Shown: positions 21,234-31,507 of the stretch, piece by piece | Layout: each line of letters opens with the position of its first letter | How positions within the stretch are numbered: position 1 is the stretch's first letter | Source of the DNA: Prototheca cutis | Taxonomy: Eukaryota > Chlorophyta > Trebouxiophyceae > Chlorellales > Chlorellaceae | NCBI GenBank assembly: GCA_002897115.2 | Contig: BCIH01000012.1 | Span: 65,566-129,565, forward strand | DNA: 64,000 nucleotides | Reading direction: 5' to 3' | Notes under the pieces: model-generated | What the model was told of the DNA's origin: nothing | What the model saw: only the letters and a program-made list of their open reading frames with translations | The model's database searches: none | Made by a program: the position numbers and the translations under genes

Positions 21234-23934
21234 TCAAGACGTCTCGGCCACGGCAAGACCGCCAAATATGTCGTCGAGCTTGACCCACCGGTGCGCACAG
21301 TTGGTCTTGAACGCCGCGGCCGCATCGGCGGCTGCGTCGAGGGCGGGCCGGATGGGCTGCAGCTTCTCTGCAGCTGCCGCCGCGCCCTCCCTGTCCATCG
21401 TCGCCAGCGCCCCTTCCACATCCACACACCGATGGATGTGACACAGCTGCGGTGTGTGTTGTGTGTGTGTGGGGGGGGGGGGGGGGTGTCAGACATCAAC
21501 CGGCATGCTTTCTTGGACCCTCGGAGGGGGAACACTGGTGGAGTGGCAGGACCACAATTAACTCTTGTGCATTGTTGCACCCCCCCCAAAAAACAAGCCA
21601 CCCGCTTCTTGATCCCCCAATTTCTCCATTCATTCACGCCCCGGGATCATCAGAAAGTAACACGAACCTCGGTGTAGAGCGTGGCTTCCGGCACTTCGCG
21701 GCGCATGATGCCCGAGCACCGGGGGTCGGCTGGCACCGAGCCCAGCGCTGCGCCGTCTGCAGGCCGGCACAGGGACAGGTTGCGCGTGCGCCCGGGAACC
21801 AGCGGGTCGTCACTGACAACCCAGCCCTCGTAATACCTACGGGGGTTTGGAGTTGTGGGGGGTTCTAACGATGGTGGTGTGGTGTGCAAGGGAGATTGCC
21901 ACTAGAGCATTGCCTCACCGAGCACTGGCTGCGGCAGTTTTACAGTTCTCCTGAAGAACAACATCAAGCCTTCTCAAACATCCCCCCCCCCCAAAACACA
22001 CACACACACACACACGCACGCACAACCCCGCACCCACCACACCTGGACACGGCGGCGCGGGCGGCCAGCGTGACCTGATTGGCCAGCTGGGCCGGGGTCA
22101 AGGGCGCCACGCCCCCGCTGCCGTCCACCGCTGTGCCGATGCCGTCGGGCGGCAGGAGAGCAGAGTTGCAGGCGATGGCACTGCCGGGCGCCAGCAGCTT
22201 GCGCACGGGCGGGAGGGTAAACGTCGTACCATTGTTCCCCACCAGCTTCACGTCAGCGCAAGCCTTGAACCTGGATTGGTTTGGTGTGGGGTGGGCAGGC
22301 GGGTGATTTGTCGGGAAATGGCCCCTTTTCCCTTCATCCACAGGGGGTTTGCCGATTGATTGCACGGCGTAACGGACATGTCCGGCGTTGACATGGCCTC
22401 TCCAACCCTCCCAAAGAAACCAAGAAAGAAAGATAGAACGGACCTGTCGTCATCATCCAGCATGGCGCCAGCGCCGAGAAGCACGTCTTCCCTGGCGGCG
22501 GCCGCCGCCCCCGCTGCTCCTGCTGCGCTTGAGCCGCCGCGGTACCGGGAGGGGTCCAGGCCGAGCCACATGGCGAGGCGGCCCGGGTCGGTGCCCTCGA
22601 TGGGGGCACACAGCCGCGTAACCACGGGGAGCACCTGTGCCGACAGGTAATAGTGCTGGGAGGGCACCAGGCCGGATGAAGGTGTGTTGACTTCTTGAGG
22701 GTGGTACGCACGCTCCGCCAGCGATTTGTCACCGCAAGGTTCGGCCACGACGACAGCATTGCTCTGGAGTTGGGTGTTCCTGGCTTCTCCTTCTTCAGCC
22801 TTTATCTCTGTTTGCAGCTGGTCACAGATGATGTACGGCACTGTCTCACCCTGGGGCAGGGGTGGTGGTGGTGAAGCAGTGGATGTCAGGTGCCCATTCA
22901 ATCAACCGCTCCAAGAATCAAACAAGGCACATCACACCAGGCGCCGTACCGCAGCAACGCCGTCCCGACGGCCAGCAGCCAGCCGGCGCAGGGCCACTTG
23001 CACGTGCGGCTGGTTCTTGGCATCGGGGTAGTCGCCCGGCTGTTTGGTGAGCTGCTTGGTAATCACAAACTTGTTCAGGGGCACGGCACCAGAGCAGACC
23101 TGGGTATTGAGGAGTAGGAGCGGGCCCCATCATGTAGTGGGAGTGTACTTCGGAGAGCCACTCGTTGCGGTGGGTGGCTGGTCCCAGAGCAGGCAAGACT
23201 GCGTCCCTGATTCGGTGCCATTCCACAGGGGAGGACAAACTCTCGCACCCCGCCAGACACCCTAAATACAGTAAAGAAATCCAACTGCTGACCTTGGTCT
23301 TGACGTCCTCCAAGTGGGCATGGATCGCCGACACCACCTCCTCCCGCGGCTTGCCACTCAGAATCTCTGTGTCATGCAATTGTGGCTCCGTGGCGTAGGT
23401 TCACGAGCAGTGTATGATGACGGGAACGTAAAAAGGTACCCAAATCAGCGCATCAAAGTCGTCATGGGCCTGCCCCCCCCCCCCCCCCCCCCCCCCCAAA
23501 AAAACAATAAAAACAGCTCTACTCACACATGTGTGGACTTGCCGGCGTGCTTGTTCAGGAACCGAACGTACCCCCCAAAAAAAAAAAAGACAAAAAGAAA
23601 CCGCCGCCCAACTGACCAGTGAGGGCGGCATTGCCCACATCCTTTGCCAGGGAACACCAGTCACGACGGACAATGTCCAGACCCTTTTGCTCCACCGTCT
23701 GCAGGGTTTAAGTATTGATTGGCTGGTGTTGCGGTGGTTGGAAGCCACCAGGGAATATCTGTTTCCCAACACCCCCTCCAAAAAACGCGCACCTCTGTCA
23801 GCGGCTCGCCCGGCCGCCCCGGTTCCACTTTGACTGCAGCATATTTTTTCTTCTTGAGCAGCAGCATGCGCTTGTACACGCCATCCATCCCAATCTCCAG
23901 CAGCCGGTACCGCTTGTTCACCTATTTTTTTTGT

Positions 23935-23965
<31 letters not shown>

Positions 23966-26362
23966 GGNNNNNNNNNNNNNNNNNNNNNNNNNNNNNNNNN
24001 NNNNNNNNNCCCCCCCCCCCCGCCGCTCACAAACACACAACACACAACCCCTGCCAGTCATGCATACAGAGAAAACCCTAAAACCCTAAGAACAAACCAC
24101 AGAAACCCGTACCTCTTTGCGGATGGCGTGGCCCATTTTCAGGACGGTGTCGTAGTCGGTGCAGTGGGAGTTGATCATGATGGAGTCGGTGTCGCCGTAG
24201 ATGACTTCGGCACCCATCGCCGACTGCACCAGGTCCACGGTGCTCTGCAGGACCTCACGGCCCTGGGACGTGACCAGTTCTGCCAGGGGCCGCGCGTAAA
24301 AGCGCGAGGCGGAGAATCCCAGGCAGCCATACATGCTGTTGGCCGTGAGCTTGAGCGCTTGCTGCCTGATTTCCAGCTGTGCTCGGCGCACGGGGTCACG
24401 CTCGGATTTCAGCAGATCCTTGACCGCTCGCCGGCGCTGCACCAGCGTCTGAAGAACCTTGGGAAGCACCGCCGGCTCCTCGGCAGGCGGAGGCAGTGCG
24501 GGAACCCCGCCGTCCTGAGGTCTCTCCACCGTGGTGAAGCAGATGTTGTACTCTTGGATGATCGATGGGTAGAGGGAATTGAAATCCAGCAGCAGGATGT
24601 ACTGGTCGTACAACCCAGACTTGGGTTCCAGCACCAGGCCACCCGCGTACTGAGGACCCTTGGACTTGCTGCTATTGGCACCGGGTTTCGTGGTGGTGCC
24701 TTGGGGACCATTGCCTTCTTGCCCACGGAGCTCTGCCTCCATCCGCTCACGGTCCTGCACGTGCTTGGCCGGGTGGTTCCGTGTGTGTGGGCGCTTGGAT
24801 GGGAAGGGAAAGGGGGAACAGTCGGCGATGGCCTCGATCCAACGAAACCCACACCCACTGACAACTTACCCGGCTGGAGAGGCGGTCGGGCAGGAGAAAC
24901 TTGCGGTTGTAAAACTCGTGGAGGAGCAGGCTCTCGATGCGCTGCGCACGCTGGCCTGCGAGGGACTTGTTCCAGGAGCTTCCCGACAACGCCGCCAGAG
25001 CCCGGGTAAGAGGCAGCACGCTCAGTCGAGCAGCCAGGCCCAGAGCCAGCCACGCATCCGATTCCGTCGCCCGGACCAAGCCGAGCAGCCTGTCAGCGCT
25101 CGAATACCGCCCGGGGACATCGGCAGCCGACAGCTCCGCCCTGGATTCACCCAGCAGTGACCGGGCCAGTGTTCCCAGCGTGTAGTCCACCTCACGCACC
25201 AGGTCGCGAGAGACGAGGTACGTGTCACACAGCAGTCGTCCCGCCAGCACAGACTGCAGTCCAGGCGACGCACCGCCCCCGTACTGGTGCCCGCCGCCAG
25301 ACAAGTTTGGGAACTTGGATCTCTTTAAGCGACCCAGGCCACTCCAGTGTGGGATCTGCATTGGACATGGCAAAATGAATTTGGCTTCTTTGGGATAAAC
25401 AGGTGCTGTCAACGACAGCCACCCCCTCCGACCATGCTCTGACAACGGCTGACCTTGTGGTGTGCGAGGCGGTGGAGGAGGATGGACAGGTCGTAGGCGG
25501 CAACGTTGTGCCCCAACAAGACATCGACGTCCAGCGCCCTCAGCCGTGCGACCAGCCAGGCCAACAGAGCACGCTCGTTGGGCTGGACCGCCAGCGCCGT
25601 GCCGCCGTTGCGTCGGCCGTCAGCCGATGCGTTCAGCGCGCGGACTTGCGCTTCAAATCCGGAAGGGAAAGGCGCGCCGCCCAGGCGCGAAACGGCGGAA
25701 AAGTGGCGGAGACGTGTCGGATCCCGCCATGCGTTCTGGGCATCGGCGGCCTCGACATCGGCGTCTCGCTGGTACACCACTGAAGCCGCCACGATTTCAG
25801 ATGCCCCCGCTCCGGGGGCCAGTGCCGTCTGGAGGTGCAGGGCCGCCAGGACCAGCGGTGGGGCAGGGCGCACACCCCCGCCGTCCACAGTCACAGCCTT
25901 GTGCCCGGAGACCTCCACTTCGACAGCACACCACGAGAGCTGTGCGCCGGGGCGGACACGCGCCGGCGCACGCAACGACAGCCAGCCGGGCCCGGCCAGA
26001 TGCCGTTTGAGCGTCACGGCCTCCAATAAACTTTGATTGGCGCCAAAGGCTGCGGAAAAAGTAGAGCCTGTCAGACCCAGCGGCAACGACGGCAGCCGGC
26101 CGTCGTAGCGCACCTTGAGCACCCACTGCCGCCCGTGGCGCACGGCGCGGTTTTCAAACGCGTACCGTCGAACCACGGGCTTCATCGTCATGCTCTGCAT
26201 GCCATGAGACTGCAGGAGCGCACGCACCTCCTCTTTGACAGGAGCAAGCGCCTCCTGTGAGTTGGTGGGCGTGGAAGTGTGACCTTGCACATGTGTCCCC
26301 ACTGTACACACATTCGTCGACCCAGCGTCCAGGGTTGTTGTGAAACAGCAAGGAAGACACTG

Positions 26363-26440
<78 letters not shown>

Positions 26441-28426
26441 CAGAAATGCGTACATGGAGTAGGGGAAGCAGCTTCTTCCGAGCTGCCACAGGGTCAGTCC
26501 GGGCGACTTCCTCCAGGGCGGAAATCTCAGGCGAGGTGATCTCCTCTCGTGGCACGAAAAAAACGCTGCGCTGCAGATCGCGAATGACCACGCAGCAGGA
26601 CAGATACTTGCCGGGCTCTGTGGCCGGCACCTGCTTGTGTTGTGTCAGAGTGTCAGAGCGTGATGCGACGGGTAGTGTAGGTTGTGGCACAATGGTGTAT
26701 GGTGTGCCTGGCCCCCAGTACGCAACCCCCCTCTCCCCCGAAATTAGAAGCAACAAGAAAACAATGAAAAAGAAATACAGACAACAACCGGCGTAAGACC
26801 TTTCCAAACAGGAAGAGAGACGCGGCTTGGGCGGGTTCTTCATGGGCGTCCAGCAGGTAGAAAGGGAGCGTGCCATCCTCTGCCAGCGGCAGGTCGCCCT
26901 CGGCACCGGATGCCAGCCTGTCAGTGGCCTCGGACTCGGTCTGCATGGGTTCGGCGCCAGAACCGTCGGATGCTGGTCCCGCACAAATGCTCTGCCAGCC
27001 ACCGGCAGCCGCCACGGTATCTGGCGTGGCGGGAGGGGCTGGGATGGGCGCAGCAGGTGTCTTCCAAGCAGATGCAGGCTCCTGGAGACCGACCCCACTA
27101 TTGACGTCGGGGGCTGGGGCTGCAGCCGGCGTGAACAGCCCTGCAGGTACCTGCGCCGTCTCCAGCTTCACCTCGGCGTCATCGTTGGTCTGCTTGTGTG
27201 GCGTGTTCATCAAGAACCCGCCGTTCTCCTTTCCAACAATAGGGCTGCCGGGGCCAGCATCGGGCATGTCCGTGTCGTGGGTGGCTGCTTCCTGCTTCAC
27301 CATCATGGGGTCCGAGATGTGATCCTTGTGAAGTGAACCAGCATCGGGAAGCTCGACAGCCGCTGGCTCCTCCTCCTTCACGCTTATTGGCACGACTGGC
27401 CGTGGCCTGCAGAGGGTGGGTGGGTGTGTGTTCATCAAAGCAGGGTGGAGCTGTGTTATTACTCTATGTAGGGTGGTGAGGTCCACAGACAGACATGGCT
27501 TGCTCGCACAGCACACACCACAGGCATGCAAACAATCAGACAGAAGCAAACACAGAAACCTGCCGCACGTTCTCACCCACCCTGCTGACCTGCTTCCAGG
27601 ATGTATGGAGGGCTGTGGGACCCATGAGAAGCTGTTCCTTGGGGCAGATGCCGGCGCCAGAGGTTCGGCGGCGGCGACTTCGGACAGAATGCCCTCCAGG
27701 ATGGAATCTGTGGCAGTCGCATCCACGGCAGGCTTGCTGGCCTGCTTGGGCTTTGCCGCCGCCACAGCAAACATCTTCTGCATCCGCGCCCTGTGAGCCG
27801 CTGGAGCGAGCCCTGTGCTGGATTTTCCATGCTTGCCCCGTCCTGTGGCCATGGGCGCGCAGCAAACAGAGCCGGTTGACAATATTGTGCGCACACACCG
27901 CGTTACGGATACACACAAATCTAATGTCCTGCCCATAAACAGCTCCAGAGGTCACCAAGATCCTTATGCTCCCACAGCACAAACTCTCTTGCCTGCTTTG
28001 CCGCTGGCTGCCTGTGGAGGGCTGGGGCTGTCAGCCTCAGAGTGGCCAGCATTCCAGTCCTCCTCCTCGCCAATGTCGGCGTATCCCAGACCATCCCGGT
28101 CAATGACAAAGCCGCCTGCACAGATATTGGTGCCATGTCCTCCCGTCAGCTGGTGTCTGTTCGCTCCGTTCCCCGGGGACCCATGTTCAGCCATTGCCCA
28201 GCTCAGCCTCCCACGCACCGCCCTGATCTCGGCGTTTCTTCACGATCTGCGCGTACTGCTCTTCGTCCACGACATCATACACGGGCTCTTCTTCGACGAC
28301 TTCAAAGTTGGTGACTCGCTTGCCTCCAGACTGTCGCAGCGCGGCGAGCTCCGCGAGGGCGCCCTTGGCCTTGACGCCCACCCTGCCCTGCACGGGCCGC
28401 TGCCTCTTTTCCCGCTCACCCTCCAT
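21234..28426 (-). CDS. POLA1: DNA polymerase alpha catalytic subunit
   Basis: Family B polymerase that extends RNA primers in the Pol alpha-primase complex at nuclear replication origins. It starts at ATG 28426 (MEGEREKRQ). Early exons are 28426-28219, 28115-27993, 27842-27597 and about 27407-26800. The N-terminal block has [17 protein letters not shown] and [14 protein letters not shown], as in other POLA1. The next exons give [19 protein letters not shown]. The exonuclease-like domain has [20 protein letters not shown]. Polymerase motifs are [17 protein letters not shown] (A), [13 protein letters not shown] (B) and [10 protein letters not shown] (C). Later exons have [20 protein letters not shown]. 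The C-terminal zinc region is partly seen, with single cysteines and LCRPADG...PRCSGIM; the final exon ends at 21234 ([10 protein letters not shown]). At least 14 exons; some middle borders are approximate. One intron contains an N gap. Confidence 0.93.
21460..21488. repeat. (GT)n-G(n) tract in a POLA1 intron
   Basis: Short GT repeat running into a G homopolymer, inside the last intron of POLA1. In the sense of the gene it reads C(n)(AC)n. Low complexity only; no function is inferred. Confidence 0.7.
21981..22022. repeat. C(n)A(n)(CA)n tract in a POLA1 intron
   Basis: A run of C followed by AAAA and a CA microsatellite, intronic. It has the same C-then-A arrangement as several other tracts in the window. 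Confidence 0.7.
23468..23508. repeat. poly-C followed by poly-A in a POLA1 intron
   Basis: About 30 C followed directly by A-rich sequence. It lies in a POLA1 intron next to exon-like sequence at 23290-23390. Likely polymorphic in length. Confidence 0.75.
23928..24052. other. assembly gap (23968-24009) inside a symmetrical low-complexity intron element
   Basis: Left of the 42 N the sequence is T(n)(GT)n G(n). Right of it is C(n), a short unique stretch, then (AC)-rich sequence. The two sides are roughly reverse complements, so the missing part is probably the tip of a hairpin-forming inverted repeat. It lies in an intron of POLA1. Confidence 0.7.
26365..26438. repeat. (CA)n microsatellite in a POLA1 intron
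   Basis: About 37 uninterrupted CA dinucleotides. It lies between the exon ending near 26450 and the exon starting near 26260. It produces spurious poly-Val-Cys and poly-Thr-His open frames. Confidence 0.95.
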
Positions 28427-28787
28427 GGCCCTCTCAGTTCATGGACGGGTTTCAATGAGGATGAAGGGATGCTATGGTTGTTCTTAGTTTGTTCCTGAGG
28501 TTTATCGTCCGGTGCGACTGGTGGCGAGCTCGCATTGCGAGAGCCCCGGGCGGATTTTGAATTTTCGAAGGCAAACCTCCGCTACCCCTCGGGTGAATAG
28601 CACAATGGATGGGAGCCTGTGTCGCCATGGTCCGCCTGCGGGCGATGCCTTTAGCCCCAGAAACAGAACAACAAAACATTGTGTTTTCAACTTCACCGAC
28701 AGAGTGGTCCCTTCCCTATATCATGCGCAACACCCATGTCACAAAGACAGACATTCCTGCCGTGCATCAACGGAAGCATCATCCAAA
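28427..28787. promoter_or_regulatory. POLA1 promoter region / NUP54 3' UTR
   Basis: 360 bp between the NUP54 stop and the POLA1 start, both on the minus strand. It must contain the POLA1 promoter. No specific element (for example an E2F site) could be called with confidence. Confidence 0.35.
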
Positions 28788-30393
28788 TCACGGCGCGCAT
28801 TCCTCAAGCACGGTCAGGTCCCGCTCGGCGCGCTGCAGCGCGGTCTGCACTGCCACGATGGCGGCCGTCTGCTGACTCAGCACCGCAAAGATCTCGGCCA
28901 GCGCCGTGTCATCCAGGCCGGCCCCGGAACCTCCGGCATTGGACCCCGCAGCCAGGCTGGCCGCCGCGGCCGCCTGCGCCGCCCGAGCAGGCAGGGCTTC
29001 CGGCCCCGGACCCAGCTCCCTTTCTAGCGCCGCGACCTTGGGCTTGAGCGGCTCCAGCTCCGCCGCGCCGCCCAGCTCGCTCTGACCCGACACCTGGGCG
29101 AACCGACCCTCCAATGCGTCCACCTGTGTGGTTGGGTGTGTGTGGGGCAGCTTGGGTCAATGACTCGAACAGTACACCCAAAAAAAGAATCCCCAAGCCC
29201 CCAAATCCCGAACAGCGCACATGCCGGGCGCAGGACAGGAGCTGCGCGGCCTGGGCGGTCTGCGCCTCTCGCGCAGCACGGAGCCCCTCTTGCACGACGC
29301 CCCGCTGGCGTGCAGCCAGGGAAGAAACCACGGCCCGCAGCGCGTCCAGCCGCGCGGCGTGCTCTGTCAGCGCGGCTTCCTGGGCCGCCGCCCGGGCCAG
29401 CAGGCCGCGGTTTCCCTGGCAGGGGACGGGCCACAAGTTGCCCGGATTGTTGGGACCGCCTGCGGCCCGGAGCGCCGCCCGCCATGCAAGTTCGTCGACG
29501 CCCGCGGGCCGCACCCGCCGAGCAGGGTCCTCCACCACGTCCAGGAACAAGTGAGTGAACCGGTAGCGCGGCGTGCCGGGGGTAAAGGCCTCACGCAGCG
29601 CATCGAGCTCACGCACTGCCCCCAAATCGGGTGCCGCAAATTGCTGCTGCTGTTGGGCACCGGGTTGAGGCGCCGCTATGGCAGTGCTCCCGAAAAGGCT
29701 GCTCGGGGCACTGGCAGGCGCTGCACCGAACAAGCTGGGACCAGCACCGGCGGGTGCTGCTGCACCGAACAGACTCGGGGCACTCGAAGGTGCGGCGGCC
29801 CCAAACAAACTGGGTGCACTCGAAGGTGCGGCGGCCCCAAACAAACTGGGTGCACTTGTCGCGCCGAACAGGCTGCTGCTGCTTGCCGCGCCGAACAGGC
29901 TGGGCGCCAAGGACGGCGCAGCAGCCGGTGCCCCGCCAAAGGAAAAGGAAAAGCCGCCGGTCGATTGCCCAGTGGCAGCACTGGAGGCGGCGCCGCCAAA
30001 GGGGTCTGCACAATTCAAAAATGTTTGCGGGTGTCGATCCAAATGGTAGCCCCACTCCGTTCCTCCATCCCTAGCCACATGGTCGCACCCATGCAGCCAA
30101 TTCGATGCCACCTCACAACATTGCCATGCACTACCATCATCAATTGCCCCCTCCATCTACGCACTTGCAGCCGGCGGTGGCGTGCTGGCCGCGCCAAACA
30201 GGGGTGCTGAACCCGCCTTCTGCATACCAGGAGCCGCAGCTCCCCCGAAACTAAATGCCGGCGTCTGCATGGGGGCACGGGAGAGCTCGGATGAAGACAT
30301 CGAGCGCACGCCGAGCCTGGCCCACGGCCTGTAGAAGCAACCAACACCGCCCAGGGCCCGCACCGACGCCGGAGTGTTGAAGGAGAACGCCAT
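28788..30393 (-). CDS. NUP54: nucleoporin NUP54 (FG nucleoporin)
   Basis: Channel nucleoporin of the Nup62-Nup58-Nup54 complex lining the nuclear pore. Exons 30393-30165, 30005-29221 and 29123-28788 join in phase to 449 aa. The N-terminal half is FG-repeat sequence with SLFGAA and FSFGG units, starting MAFSFNTPASV. The conserved Nup54 region follows: FTPGTPRYRFTHLFLDVVED, then NNPGNLWPVPCQGNRGLLAR. Two C-terminal coiled-coil segments follow (RLDALRAVVSSLAARQ; EPLKPKVAALERELG). A 36-bp unit encoding an SLFGAAAPSSAP step is duplicated almost exactly at 29781-29852, a sign of recent repeat growth. Confidence 0.92.
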
Positions 30394-30789
30394 TGCCAAG
30401 TCAAAAACTCGCGTTAGCTCGTTCTACGTCCAAATTAATTGCACTGCGCGAGCAGTGCTGTTACTACAGGCAGCTGGGCTGCATGATCGCCCCGTCCGGC
30501 TGGCACCACCTTTTCGTGTCGTGCTGGTAGTGGCTAGACGCGATGCCCCGGCTTTCAGTGGCTTTTTACAGTGGGTTCCAGACCGTCGGTCAACTGTGTT
30601 CTTATGCGCTTCAAGGACATACATTGTCGCGCAGGGAATTCGAGGGCCATTGCGATGCTCCCACGCCGGGGAGCGGGGCCTTTTTTTTCGGACGTCATTA
30701 TGGAGCCGTGCATTCTGGGAGACAAGCGCCCGCCCTGGGTTCTGAGTGCCTTTTCCCCATGCCTCTAACCCTTGTTTTCTGGGCCGGAG

Positions 30790-31145
30790 CGTACCGTGCA
30801 GGGCAAAAACAATGCACCCAGCTCAGCCAGCAACAGTGTCACATCACCCCGGGGGTTGCTGGGCATCACTGATGGCCGAAAATTTTCACTCTGCGGGGCA
30901 ACAGGAAGGTGGACCACCTCAATGATGGACCACCGAGTTGCAACAAGTGTCGTGCCAGACTCAATCTCCAGGGCCTTCTGAAACCTCCTTGCACGACCTG
31001 TCCTGCTGCCAAGAAGGAACCCAACCCATCCTCTTAGCGATGTGGCCAGGGAATGCGGTCCAACAGGCATTTTGTTTGAAAAACATGCCCTTGCTGTGCA
31101 GGTGGGAGTCGACGGATCTCAGAAAGGTTTCATCATTTTCTGCCG
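30790..31145 (+). repeat. dispersed repeat, copy A (inverted partner at 40565-40945)
   Basis: About 350 bp match the reverse complement of 40565-40945 with what looks like 85% identity or better and few indels. Both copies keep a peptide-like frame with GNRKVDHLNDGPP, a CxxC pair and CTTCPAAKKEP. Copy A has an in-frame stop after KKEP. It may be a fragment of a transposable element; I see no terminal repeats or target duplications. Confidence 0.8.
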
Positions 31146-31266
31146 TGAATGTAGGTTGCAGAACCTCGCAAAAATGAAATCAGTATCAGACATGGGAGAG
31201 GTCATTGTTTTCCCACATGGTGGGTCGGAAAATACATACAGGCAAGGTGGGGGCCAGAGGGTCATG

Positions 31267-31297
31267 TCGCTGTCATGTCATGTCATGTCATGTCATG
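31267..31297. repeat. (TGTCA)n microsatellite
   Basis: A short pentanucleotide array (TGTCA/TCATG units) near the end of the intergenic region. A separate CATC array lies at 31484-31502 near the USP stop codon. Confidence 0.7.
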
Positions 31298-31507
31298 GCT
31301 ATCTGTCATAGTGGTACAGCAGCAGGCGTGCAAGGGACAAGCCCCCGGCCCAAACAAGCGTGCCACTGGCAACAGCAAGCGGGGCCAGGTCACACGGTGA
31401 CAGACAATAGGTGGTTTCAGGATGGGGCCATGCTTCCTAGTCGCTCCTCTCGTCGCATCCAACCAATCATCCAATGACGGCGCCATCCATCCATCCATCC
31501 ATCATCC

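Larger units (their letters stand above)
30394..31507. other. 1.1-kb intergenic region with a dispersed repeat
   Basis: It holds the NUP54 promoter, one copy of a dispersed repeat (separate entry), a pentanucleotide microsatellite and the USP 3' side. No intact gene is seen. Confidence 0.5.

Noticed and set aside
26154..27098. Minus-strand frame with a long Val-Cys run
   Set aside because: The run is translation of the (CA)n microsatellite in a POLA1 intron; only short parts are exon.
31267..31502. Short direct repeats that might look like a CRISPR-like or satellite array
   Set aside because: They are simple microsatellites (TGTCA and CATC units) without spacers, in a eukaryotic intergenic region.
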